Positions 9,049 to 16,884 of a DNA stretch of 64,000 nucleotides are shown here, piece after piece. Under the pieces are notes generated by a model that made no database searches, was not told the DNA's origin, and saw nothing but the letters and a program-made list of their open reading frames with translations. This stretch comes from an uncultured Rivibacter sp. (GTDB lineage Bacteria > Pseudomonadota > Gammaproteobacteria > Burkholderiales > Burkholderiaceae): contig CAMLLU010000002.1 of assembly GCA_946480925.1 (NCBI GenBank), forward strand, positions 108,294-172,293, written 5' to 3'. The translations under genes were made by a program, and so were the position numbers. Within the stretch, counting starts at the first letter, position 1; each line of letters begins with the position of its first letter.

Positions 9049-10707
9049 CTAAGGGCGAATTGCAACGAGCTGCGCATCCGCCAGTCCCACCAGCAAGGCC
9101 TTGCCGTCGGCACCCACGCGGAATTCGCCGTACTTCGCCACGGCCCAACGTTCAGCGTCGCCCTCGCGAAAGAACCAGGCGTCGGTCACGAATATCCAGC
9201 GGCCGTTCTTGGGCGTGAGCTCGATGCGCAGCTCGTCAGCGGCCAGCGGTGTGCCGTCGTCGATGCGCTTGAGCGTGGCCACGCCGCGTGCGTCGCGCTG
9301 GGCGACCACCTGCGGGCGCTGCAGCGTCACCAGCCGGTCGAGCACACCTTCCACGGCGGTGGGCACGCGGAAGTTCAGCTGCATGTAGTCACCCTGCATC
9401 AGCGAGCGGGGGTCCACCGGGGCCAGCTCCACGTACACGGGCTGGCCGTGCGCGATGAGGTCTTCCTTCTGCCAGATGCCGTAGTTCGCAACGGCCAGCA
9501 CCGCAGCGGCACACAAGCCGATGCCAAGCTGGGCGACGCGCGGCGTTGACGCAGCTGGCTTCTCGGAATGGGGCGCAGTGGCGCCTGTCGCATCGGTGGT
9601 TTGCCGGTGCGCCCACCATGCCAGCGCACCCAGCACGAGCCCCGCGAGCATGAGCACCAGCGCCTTCGTCGCGAGAGGCCACTGCAACTGGTAATAGAAG
9701 CTGCCGATGATCCATGCGGCGGCCAGCCCTGCGGCGCCGGCCTGCCGCCAGCGTTGGCTGGTGGTGCACCAGGCCAAGGCGAAACACACCGCGCCCAGTG
9801 CCGGCAGAAACCATGCGAGCACCACCAGCACCAGCGCCGCGCCGGCAAGCCATGGCTGGCGCAGCGCGGGCCACTGGCGTGCTCCCCACAAAGCGGCCAC
9901 GAGGGCCAGGCCGGCGGAGAGGGTCTGCAGTGCCGGCCACTGCCAGACGAGGCTGCGTTGCGTGGCGAGTTCACGCGCCACGTCGCCCAGGAAATTGCCG
10001 CCCAGGCTGGCACCGACAAGGAAGCTCATGCCCGACCACCACGCCAGTCCGGCCAACGTGGCCAGCAGCCAGCCCGCTGCAAACGACTCCAGTGCGGCTG
10101 CATGACGCGCATATCGCCCGTCGTTGAGCCATCGCTGCTGGAGCACCTGGCCCGACACCCACAGAGCGAAGCTCACGTGCCACGCCAGCCAGAAGCTTTC
10201 GACCCCGCTCGGGCTCGAGTCGAACCAGCGCGGGGGCGTGCATGCGGTGGCAACCAGCGATGCTGCGGCGGTGCCCATCAGCGCACGCAGCCAGGCTTGT
10301 CGCAGGGCCATGGACAAGCCTGCGGCCACCACAGCCAGCGCGGTGGCTGCCGCCTGCACCGGCAAGTCCCGAAATAGCCCGAAGCCGAGCGCACCACCAC
10401 CCACCAGCAGCCCAGGCACCGCAAGCTGCTCGACGAACAGCGGCACTTCGCGCGAGCGCAGCACCACCATGGCACCTGCCAGCACCAAGGCGCCGATGAA
10501 GTAGGGCCCGACGCCACGGCTGATCAGGTCGCCCAGCAGGAGGCCCACTACTCCCAGCAGCGGCACGGCAGCCAGCCAGGCGCCCAGCGTCGTGAGCAGC
10601 ACCACGGGCCAGGGCCGCGTTTCGTGGATCGGGCGCGTGGCCGCTGCAGGCAATATGCAGGCCGCAATGGCGGCCTGCAGTGTCTGATCGAAACGGTCCG
10701 CCTTCAT
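9049..10707 (-). CDS. DUF4401 / GDYXXLXY-domain membrane protein
   Basis: A 552-residue protein. The first part (about residues 30-390) carries roughly eight to ten hydrophobic segments and resembles DUF4401. The C-terminal part is a GDYXXLXY domain with the signature Q-G-D-Y-M-Q-L-N-F in an extracytoplasmic-looking stretch preceded by one more transmembrane segment (about 420-440). The ATG at 10707 overlaps the stop of the DUF2157 gene by four bases (ATGA), so the two are co-translated. DUF2157, DUF4401 and GDYXXLXY proteins occur together in many bacteria; their function is unknown to me. The start inside DUF2157 was chosen because of that overlap. Confidence 0.85.
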   Translation of the reverse strand: MKADRFDQTLQAAIAACILPAAATRPIHETRPWPVVLLTTLGAWLAAVPLLGVVGLLLGDLISRGVGPYFIGALVLAGAMVVLRSREVPLFVEQLAVPGLLVGGGALGFGLFRDLPVQAAATALAVVAAGLSMALRQAWLRALMGTAAASLVATACTPPRWFDSSPSGVESFWLAWHVSFALWVSGQVLQQRWLNDGRYARHAAALESFAAGWLLATLAGLAWWSGMSFLVGASLGGNFLGDVARELATQRSLVWQWPALQTLSAGLALVAALWGARQWPALRQPWLAGAALVLVVLAWFLPALGAVCFALAWCTTSQRWRQAGAAGLAAAWIIGSFYYQLQWPLATKALVLMLAGLVLGALAWWAHRQTTDATGATAPHSEKPAASTPRVAQLGIGLCAAAVLAVANYGIWQKEDLIAHGQPVYVELAPVDPRSLMQGDYMQLNFRVPTAVEGVLDRLVTLQRPQVVAQRDARGVATLKRIDDGTPLAADELRIELTPKNGRWIFVTDAWFFREGDAERWAVAKYGEFRVGADGKALLVGLADAQLVAIRP

Positions 10708-11687
10708 GCTGCAACACCTCCGGCGCTGCCGTCGCGGCGCGACAGCCGCATCACGCCGCTCACGGTGGCCGCGAGCAGGCCTGCTGCGGCGAGGCCGATG
10801 ATCAGCAACGCGCCGATCGGGTCTCCGTGCTGCGGGCGGTCGAACTGCCAGCGCGCGACGCCGGCCACCACCAGCGTGTTCCACCCCAGCGCGACGGCGC
10901 TCAGGGCGTAGATCTCGAAGTGCCGCGGCAGGCTCAGCGCCACCGCGGCGGCTGCGAGCAGCAACAGCCCCAGCCAGTAATGCGGTGCGACGCCCTTGTG
11001 GAAGAGCCCGCCGATGGCCGTGAGCGTCACCATCACGACAGCCAGCGTGGCCGCGGTACGCATGGCCCACGGCCCGGCACCGCTGTAGTGCCGCAGTGCC
11101 GGGCTCAGGGCTCCGGTCAGTGCCGCAGCCGCCAGCCAGCCGATGACGTGGGCCTGCAGATCGTCAGGCTGCACCCGCCAGCGGTGCCCGGTGTGCGCGT
11201 GCACCCACAACGAGATGGCCGTCATCACGATCAGCGCCCACGGCGCCCACAGCACGTCGCTGCGTATCGCTGCACACAGCGGCAACGTCAGCGCTGCCCA
11301 AAGCGCAAACAGCTGCCAAGGGTCCGCGCCGGTCTGGTAGGTCTGGCCGAAATAGGCGAACAGGGCGCCGGTGGCCAGCAGGGCCAGCAAACCGAGCGGG
11401 GCTCGCCCCGCCGGGCGCCACATAGCCCCCAGGCACATCACCAGCACGAAGCCTTGCAACAGCGCGAAGCGTCCGAAACGGCCCAGGGTGTCCCAATTGG
11501 CGGCGATCCACAGCACCACGCCGAGCCCGCCGAGTGCGGCGGCCAGCACGGCAACGCCACGTGGCAGCCACTTCGTCACACCGTTTGCTTGTTGATCCAG
11601 GGCCGCGATGCTGAACAACCGCTGCATCCGCTCGCGGTCCAGCCGATGCTCGGCCGCCAGTTCGTAAAGCGCCAGGCGCAGGTCCAT
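10704..11687 (-). CDS. DUF2157 domain membrane protein
   Basis: A 327-residue multi-spanning membrane protein. A short soluble N-terminus (LALYELAAEHRLDRERMQRLF) precedes about nine to ten hydrophobic segments, the usual DUF2157 pattern. The typical motif WIAANWDTLGRFGRFALLQ is seen after the first membrane helix, followed by FGQTYQTGADPWQLF. The ATG at 11687 is preceded by a strong GAGGAGGAG ribosome-binding site; the longer in-frame extension is not supported. It is followed by the GDYXXLXY partner with an ATGA overlap. No function is known. Context suggests an envelope role for the pair. Confidence 0.85.
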   Translation of the reverse strand: MDLRLALYELAAEHRLDRERMQRLFSIAALDQQANGVTKWLPRGVAVLAAALGGLGVVLWIAANWDTLGRFGRFALLQGFVLVMCLGAMWRPAGRAPLGLLALLATGALFAYFGQTYQTGADPWQLFALWAALTLPLCAAIRSDVLWAPWALIVMTAISLWVHAHTGHRWRVQPDDLQAHVIGWLAAAALTGALSPALRHYSGAGPWAMRTAATLAVVMVTLTAIGGLFHKGVAPHYWLGLLLLAAAAVALSLPRHFEIYALSAVALGWNTLVVAGVARWQFDRPQHGDPIGALLIIGLAAAGLLAATVSGVMRLSRRDGSAGGVAA

Positions 11688-11697
11688 GTGGGCTCCT

Positions 11698-11731
11698 CCT
11701 CGATGCGTGAGTGAGCCGCATCGTATCGAGG
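11698..11731 (-). promoter_or_regulatory. Alternative hairpins at the DUF2157 ribosome-binding site
   Basis: Two mutually exclusive stems lie directly before the DUF2157 start: CGATGCG (11701-11707) with CGCATCG (11717-11723), loop of nine; and CCTCGAT (11698-11704) with ATCGAGG (11725-11731). On the mRNA (minus strand) the longer stem would take in part of the AGGAGG ribosome-binding site and the shorter one would leave it free. A translation switch is inference only. Confidence 0.35.
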
Positions 11732-11805
11732 CGTTGCGCCTGCTACAGCCCTGCGGCCCCGCGGTATCGCGCCATGCGCCCGCAGGCATCGCCCGGTGCA
11801 CCGTC

Positions 11806-12747
11806 TCAGCCGGCCGCGGCTTCTTTGGCTGCCGCGAGCGTTGCCGCGTCTGCAAAGGCTTCGTGCGTACCGTGCTGTGTGCACGCAAAGGCGCCGGCCA
11901 ATGCGCCGCGTTGCAGCGCCACGGGCCATGGTTGCCCGCTCAACCAGGCGCTCAGCACGCCGCACACGAAGGCATCGCCCGCACCGTTGCTGTCCACCAC
12001 CGGGCCGGGTGGCGTTGTGGCTGGTTGTTCGATGGGGTTGTCTACTTGCTCGCGCAGCCATAGACGGCTGCCTTGTGCGCCGGCCGTCACGAGCACCGCC
12101 CGTGCCCGGCCTTCGCGCAGCAGGTGTTGCGCAACCTGCGCTTCGTGGAGGCGGCCTTCCAGCCGCGCGGCGCTCATGAATGCGAGATCCGCCTGCAGAC
12201 CGTAGGCCAGGTGGTAGGGGTTCTCGCCGTCCCAGTCGTGCAGATCGGTCGATGAAGTCAACCCACGTTCGATGAGTGGCGCGAACAGCGCATGCGGCCA
12301 GCCGACGATGGACACGTGCACGTGGCGGCTGCGTTCGAGTAGCGGCAGCCACGTCTCACCCGGCAATTGCAGGTCGGCGGGGTGACGGCCGTCGTAAAGC
12401 GACAGGCGCCGGCCCAGCGGGTCCACCAAGTTGACGCTGCGGCGCGTGCCCTGCTGCACGATCACCGGGCGGAAGTCCAGCCCTTCGCGCTCGAAACGGG
12501 CACGCACCAGGCGGCCCGCTTCGTCGTCGCCGATCGCTTCGACGAAGCTCACACGCAGGCCGAGCGCCTTGAGCCCCAGGGCCACGCCGGTGCCGGTGTG
12601 GGCCACGTAGTCGTGCACCGGTGGTACGTGGATGCTGTCAGCCATCGGCAGCGGCAATGCAGGCACGTGCACGATGGTGTCGATGCCGGCACCGCCGGCG
12701 ACGAGCACGTCGATGTCCTTCGCGTTGGCGTGTTGCTGTGAGCTCAT
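11806..12747 (-). CDS. PfkB/ribokinase-family carbohydrate kinase
   Basis: A 313-residue ATP-dependent sugar kinase of the ribokinase fold. The second PfkB signature is clear: VVDSNGAGDAFVCGVLSAW near residue 265, with the catalytic Asp in GAGD. The N-terminus has the expected VAGGAGIDTIVHV strand and the substrate lid. The substrate cannot be named; the family phosphorylates ribose, fructose, adenosine and others. The ATG at 12747 is four bases after the trmL stop, so the genes are co-transcribed. An alternative start 42 bases upstream would overlap trmL. The gap to the next gene is 118 bases. Confidence 0.88.
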   Translation of the reverse strand: MSSQQHANAKDIDVLVAGGAGIDTIVHVPALPLPMADSIHVPPVHDYVAHTGTGVALGLKALGLRVSFVEAIGDDEAGRLVRARFEREGLDFRPVIVQQGTRRSVNLVDPLGRRLSLYDGRHPADLQLPGETWLPLLERSRHVHVSIVGWPHALFAPLIERGLTSSTDLHDWDGENPYHLAYGLQADLAFMSAARLEGRLHEAQVAQHLLREGRARAVLVTAGAQGSRLWLREQVDNPIEQPATTPPGPVVDSNGAGDAFVCGVLSAWLSGQPWPVALQRGALAGAFACTQHGTHEAFADAATLAAAKEAAAG

Positions 12748-12751
12748 GGGG

Positions 12752-13222
12752 TCAGGATCCGCCGGCATAGCCGTTCTGGCGCCAGGCATCGAACACCGTC
12801 ACGGCCACCGCATTGCTGAGGTTCAGGCTGCGCTGGCCGGCTCGCATCGGCAGCCGCACGCGTTGTGCTGGAGGAAAACCCTCGCGCAGTGATGGCAGCA
12901 GCCCACGTGTTTCGCAACCGAAGACGAGCCAGTCGCCCGGCTGCCACAACATTTCGCCCAGCAGCCGGCTGCCGTGCGTGGTGAAGGCGAACATGCGCGA
13001 CAGTTCCGGCCTTTCAGCGTGCAGCAGCGCGGTCCAGGAGGCGTGGCGCTTGACGTCGGCGTACTCGTGGTAATCGAGCCCGGCGCGCTGCAGCAGCTTG
13101 TCGTCCATCGAGAAGCCGAGCGGCTCCACCAGGTGCAACCGGCAGCCGGTGTTGGCCGCCAGGCGGATGACGTTGCCGGTGTTCGGCGGGATCTCAGGTT
13201 CGACGAGGACGATGTTGAACAT
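12752..13222 (-). CDS. trmL: tRNA (cytidine/uridine(34)-2'-O)-methyltransferase TrmL
   Basis: Methylates the ribose of the wobble base in tRNA-Leu, using S-adenosylmethionine; a small SPOUT (trefoil knot) enzyme. The 156-residue length is typical. Motif order is clear: EPEIPPNTGNVIRLAANTGC at the N-terminus, then WLVFGCETRGLLPS and RVRLPMRAGQRSLNLSNAVAVTVFDAWRQ forming the knot. It follows comF by 27 bases on the same strand and is followed almost at once by the PfkB kinase. Confidence 0.95.
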   Translation of the reverse strand: MFNIVLVEPEIPPNTGNVIRLAANTGCRLHLVEPLGFSMDDKLLQRAGLDYHEYADVKRHASWTALLHAERPELSRMFAFTTHGSRLLGEMLWQPGDWLVFGCETRGLLPSLREGFPPAQRVRLPMRAGQRSLNLSNAVAVTVFDAWRQNGYAGGS

Positions 13223-13249
13223 GGTGGCCGCATTGTCGCGGCGAGTCGA

Positions 13250-13960
13250 TCAATCGATCGGCGTGCGTGCCAGTACCCAGACGGCCACGCGGGCCGCGCC
13301 GCCCTGCAGCAGCGTGCGGGCCATTTCGGCAGCGGTGGCGCCTGTGGTCATCACATCGTCCACCACCGCGACCGCCTTGCCACTCAGCGCAGCGCGTCTT
13401 GCCGGCTCGACGACAAAGGCACCGCGCACGTTGGCAGCCCGCTTGGCCTGCGGCAACGCCAGTTGATGCGGCGTGTCCTTGATGCGCAACAGCAGGCCGG
13501 CATCGGCCGGCACCGACAGCCGCTGCGCCAGCCGCCGCGTGATCTCCCAGGCCTGGTTATGGCCCCGTTCACGCAAGCGCTCCGGCGAGAGCGGTGTGGG
13601 CAGCAGCAAATCGGGGAGTGGTCCCGCGTTTGCACGTACCGCGTCGCATAGTTGGCCTGCGAGCGTGGGTGCCAGGTCGAGTGCCGCACGAAATTTGAAG
13701 GCGGCCAACAGATCGTCCCACGGGTAGTCGTAGTCGAAGGCCGCCACGGCTTGTTCGAAGGGAGGAGGATGCTGAATGCATTGCCCGCACAAGTTGGTGC
13801 CGGCCGGCACACGCAGGGCGCAACGCAAGCAGCGCGGCACTGCTGCCGCAAAGCGCTGCCGGCATGGGGCGCATACGCGGCGCGATTGCCACGTGTGGCA
13901 CACCGCGCATTGGCTGGGCCAGCGAAAGGGCAGGGCGGCTGACAACGGCTGGCGAAACAT
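13250..13960 (-). CDS. ComF-family phosphoribosyltransferase-like protein
   Basis: A 236-residue member of the ComF/GntX family linked to DNA uptake or use in competent species. The N-terminus has zinc-type cysteines (CAVCHTWQSRRVCAPC, then CLRCALRV and CGQC). The C-terminal half is a type I phosphoribosyltransferase fold with the PRPP loop VAVVDDVMTTGATAAEMA. It is divergent to the BioC-like gene with only 27 bases between start codons, so the two promoters overlap. The biochemical activity is unproven in the family. Confidence 0.9.
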   Translation of the reverse strand: MFRQPLSAALPFRWPSQCAVCHTWQSRRVCAPCRQRFAAAVPRCLRCALRVPAGTNLCGQCIQHPPPFEQAVAAFDYDYPWDDLLAAFKFRAALDLAPTLAGQLCDAVRANAGPLPDLLLPTPLSPERLRERGHNQAWEITRRLAQRLSVPADAGLLLRIKDTPHQLALPQAKRAANVRGAFVVEPARRAALSGKAVAVVDDVMTTGATAAEMARTLLQGGAARVAVWVLARTPID

Positions 13961-13987
13961 CGCGCTAGCCTACACTGCGCCCCCACC

Positions 13988-14899
13988 ATGAACGCTGCTC
14001 GCGAACCTTCAGCCAGCCGGCCCGATGCCGCGGCCGTGGCCCGGCGGCTGCGCCGCGCAGCCGCTGCGGATGCAGCGCCATGGCTGCATGGCGAGGTGGC
14101 ACGTCGCATGGCCGACAAGCTCGGATTCATCAAGGTGACGCCGCAGCGAGTGGTCGATTGGTGGAGTTTCTTCGGCGGTGGTGCGCAGGTGTTGGCCGAG
14201 CACTATCCGCAGGCCGAGCGCGTGATCGTGGAGCCGACGGCTGCGTTGCAGCAGCGCAGCCAGGCCGCCACCAAGCTGCCGTGGTGGTCGGCAAGACGGT
14301 GGCAGCAGGGCGCACCGACCGTGCTGCTCGATGCAGGGCAGGCGTTGCCGCGCGAGGCTCAACTGCTGTGGTCGAACATGGTGCTGCACTGGGCGGGTGA
14401 TGCGCCTGCGGTCGTGGCCCGCTGGTTCGATTGCCTGGCGGTGGACGGCTTCGTGATGTTCTCGTGTTTCGGGCCCGACACGCTGAAGGAACTGCGAGCG
14501 CTGTACCAGCGCTGCGGCTGGGCTGCGCCCGCCCATGAGTTCACCGACATGCACAACATCGGCGACCTGCTGGTCGAAGCTGGCTTTTCCGACCCGGTGA
14601 TGGACATGGAACAGCTGACGCTCACCTATGCCTCGCCGGCGGCGTTGCTGGAAGAGCTGCGTGGCCTGGGCGGCAACGCGGGCATGGCCCGACATGCGGG
14701 TTTGCGCACGCCGCGGTGGCGCCGCCGTCTCGAACAGGAACTTCAGGCTCTTTCCGGCGACGACGGCCGCCTCGCGATGAGCTTCGAGATCGTCTACGGC
14801 CACGCATTCAAGCCGATACCGAGGGTGCGCATGGCAGAACAGGCCAGCGTGTCGCTGGAGCAAATGCGCCAGATGGTGCGCAAACCGCGCGATCGCTGA
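13988..14899 (+). CDS. BioC-like SAM-dependent methyltransferase
   Basis: A 303-residue protein resembling malonyl-ACP O-methyltransferase, which starts the pimelate moiety of biotin. Supporting segments are HGEVARRMADKLGFIKVTP near the N-terminus, LLWSNMVLHW (the post-motif II stretch), GFVMFSCFGPDTLKELR and HEFTDMHNIGDLLVEAGFSDPVMDME. The usual glycine-rich motif I (GxGxG) is unusual here: VVDWWSFFGGGAQVLAEHYP. No biotin genes are adjacent, so the role in biotin synthesis is likely but not proven. It is divergently placed to comF; a possible -10 TACACT is at 13971-13976, only 12 bases before the ATG. Confidence 0.75.
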   Translation: MNAAREPSASRPDAAAVARRLRRAAAADAAPWLHGEVARRMADKLGFIKVTPQRVVDWWSFFGGGAQVLAEHYPQAERVIVEPTAALQQRSQAATKLPWWSARRWQQGAPTVLLDAGQALPREAQLLWSNMVLHWAGDAPAVVARWFDCLAVDGFVMFSCFGPDTLKELRALYQRCGWAAPAHEFTDMHNIGDLLVEAGFSDPVMDMEQLTLTYASPAALLEELRGLGGNAGMARHAGLRTPRWRRRLEQELQALSGDDGRLAMSFEIVYGHAFKPIPRVRMAEQASVSLEQMRQMVRKPRDR

Positions 14900-14953
14900 T
14901 CAACGCTGATTGCTTGCAATGTTGTCGTATGGCCAATGCAGCACCGTTGCCGG

Positions 14954-14982
14954 TTGGAGCCCGCCATTTGCGCTGCTATAAA
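14954..14982 (+). promoter_or_regulatory. Sigma-70-type promoter of the cytochrome oxidase locus
   Basis: TTGGAG (14954-14959) and TATAAA (14977-14982) are separated by exactly 17 bases, about 110 bases before the first gene (DUF2244) and well placed to drive the oxidase operon. The match is among the best sigma-70 sites in the window. Confidence 0.65.
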
Positions 14983-15016
14983 ATCGGTTGGTTTTGCTGA
15001 CTGCGCTTGTGGTTTG

Positions 15017-15032
15017 TTTGACAGACGTCAAA
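15017..15032. promoter_or_regulatory. Inverted repeat TTTGAC-agac-GTCAAA downstream of the cox promoter
   Basis: A perfect 6+6 dyad with a 4-base spacer lies about 28 bases after the expected transcription start. The position would suit a repressor operator. The binding protein is unknown. Confidence 0.45.
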
Positions 15033-15093
15033 GACGACCGGCAAGCGTGGCCTGCAGGGCACGGTGATTCAGGGCGAATGGAGCTGTGGCCAC

Positions 15094-15657
15094 ATGGCAG
15101 CACCCGTTTCCTCCGCGACTCCCGCTCCGGTGGCTATGCTGCTGCGCTTCGGCTCGGTGACCGAATCCGGTCAGCCCGCGTCGGCGAACGAGGAGTGGAG
15201 GGTGGAGTGGGTGCTCAAGCGCAACTGCTCCCTGTCGCCCAGGCAGACGATGGCGGTGTACGCCTCGCTGTGTGTGGTTTCCCTCGGGATAGCGGCTTGC
15301 TTCTGGGCGCTCGGCGCCACGATGGTGATGCCGTTTGCCTGGGCTGAGCTGTTGGCCTTGGGCGCCTGCCTGCTGGTCTATGCCCGTCATGCGGGGGATC
15401 AGGAGCGCATCGCGCTGTCACGCGAGCGGCTCACGGTGGAACACCGCCATGGCGGGTACGTCGATTGCGCCGAGTTCCAGCCACCCTGGGTGAGCGTGGA
15501 GGCGGGGCATGGCGAAAGCGCTCTCATCGAGCTGTCGGGCCGAGGCGTACGCATCGAGGTGGGGCGGTATGTGCGCCCGGAGTTGCGAGACGACCTGGCC
15601 CGAGAATTTCGTGCAGCGCTGCGCCGGTCTTTGCAGATGGATGCAGCACGTGGCTAA
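15094..15657 (+). CDS. DUF2244 domain membrane protein at the head of the cox locus
   Basis: A 187-residue protein with two adjacent transmembrane helices (about residues 65-85 and 92-108) and a soluble C-terminal part (LTVEHRHGGYVDCAEFQPPWVSV, ELSGRGVRIEVGRYV), the DUF2244 pattern. The N-terminal 40 residues are variable. The ATG at 15094 has GGAG ten bases upstream; an in-frame GTG at 15064 is the alternative start. It sits 27 bases before ctaC, as in other Burkholderiales and alphaproteobacteria, so a link to cytochrome oxidase is likely. No biochemical role is known. Confidence 0.82.
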   Translation: MAAPVSSATPAPVAMLLRFGSVTESGQPASANEEWRVEWVLKRNCSLSPRQTMAVYASLCVVSLGIAACFWALGATMVMPFAWAELLALGACLLVYARHAGDQERIALSRERLTVEHRHGGYVDCAEFQPPWVSVEAGHGESALIELSGRGVRIEVGRYVRPELRDDLAREFRAALRRSLQMDAARG

Positions 15658-15684
15658 GAAGATTTTGAAACTGAGACGACCACG

Positions 15685-16857
15685 ATGAAGACGATGAAAG
15701 CACTGGGTCACAAGGCCGGTCAGCTCGCAGTGGCCTTCGGCGCGATGCTCGCGGCGAAAACGGCCATGGCCGTCAACTCGCTGCCGGGTGGCCCTGCGGT
15801 GAACCAGCTCGACCTGCACCCGCCGGTGACCAAGATCGCCGCCGAACAGCAGTGGCTGCACTACTTCATGCTGATCATCTGCACCGTGATCTTCATCGCA
15901 GTGTTCGGGGTGATGTTCTATTCCATCCTGAAGCACCGCAAGTCCCTGGGCGCCAAGCCCGCCAACTTCCACGAGTCCACCACGGTCGAGATCGTCTGGA
16001 CCATCGTGCCGTTCATCATCGTGATCCTGATGGCGCTGCCGGCCACCAAGGCCGTGGTCGCGATGAAAGACACCACCAATGCCGACCTCACAATCAAGGC
16101 CACCGGCTACCAGTGGAAATGGGGTTACGACTACCTCAAGGGTGAAGGCGAGGGCATCGCCTTCCTGTCCACGCTCGACACCACGCAGCGCGTGATGTCC
16201 GACATGGGCAAGCCCGAAGGCGACGATTACCTGCTGCGCGTCGACAATCCGCTGGTCGTGCCGGTCAACAAGAAGATCCGCATCGTCACCACCGCCAACG
16301 ACGTGATTCACGCCTGGATGGTGCCGGCCTTCGGTGTGAAGCAGGATGCCATTCCCGGCTTCGTGCGCGACACGTGGTTCCGCGCCGAAAAGACTGGCGA
16401 CTTCTACGGCCAGTGTGCCGAGCTTTGCGGCAAGGAGCACGCCTACATGCCCATCCACGTGAAGGTGCTGTCCAACGAGGACTACGCCAAGTGGGTCGAA
16501 GGCAAGAAGAAGGAAATGGCTGCCAAGGCCGACGATCCGAGCAAGGTGTGGGAACTTGCCGAGCTGGCTGCGCGAGGCGAGAAGGTCTATGCCGCCAACT
16601 GCGCTGCCTGCCACCAGCCCAACGGCAAGGGCGCCGGCCCGATCAAGCCGCTCGACGGTTCGCCCGTGGTGCTCGACGCCGACAAGAGTAAGCAACTGGC
16701 GATCGTGCTCAACGGCGCTGCCAACGGCGCGATGCCGGCGTGGAAGCAGCTGTCCGACACCGAGCTCGCCGCGGTGATTACCTTCACCAAGAACAACTGG
16801 TCGAACAAGACCGGCCAGATCGTGCAGCCCGCTGAAGTGCAGGCCGCCCGCAAGTAA
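15685..16857 (+). CDS. ctaC: Cytochrome c oxidase subunit II with fused cytochrome c domain (caa3 type)
   Basis: The CuA-bearing subunit that accepts electrons from cytochrome c and passes them to haem a. In 390 residues it has a signal peptide (about 1-29), two transmembrane helices (about 60-82 and 100-120), a periplasmic cupredoxin domain with the CuA ligands in GQCAELCGKEHAYM, and a C-terminal cytochrome c domain with C306-A-A-C309-H310. Met in AMPAW is a possible sixth haem ligand. The fused haem makes this caa3-like, so it may take electrons from a wider set of donors. TTVEIVWTIVPF is a family mark of helix II. ctaD follows after 27 bases. Confidence 0.97.
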   Translation: MKTMKALGHKAGQLAVAFGAMLAAKTAMAVNSLPGGPAVNQLDLHPPVTKIAAEQQWLHYFMLIICTVIFIAVFGVMFYSILKHRKSLGAKPANFHESTTVEIVWTIVPFIIVILMALPATKAVVAMKDTTNADLTIKATGYQWKWGYDYLKGEGEGIAFLSTLDTTQRVMSDMGKPEGDDYLLRVDNPLVVPVNKKIRIVTTANDVIHAWMVPAFGVKQDAIPGFVRDTWFRAEKTGDFYGQCAELCGKEHAYMPIHVKVLSNEDYAKWVEGKKKEMAAKADDPSKVWELAELAARGEKVYAANCAACHQPNGKGAGPIKPLDGSPVVLDADKSKQLAIVLNGAANGAMPAWKQLSDTELAAVITFTKNNWSNKTGQIVQPAEVQAARK

Positions 16858-16884
16858 ACGCTAGCCGCAGAACGAGGATCGACC

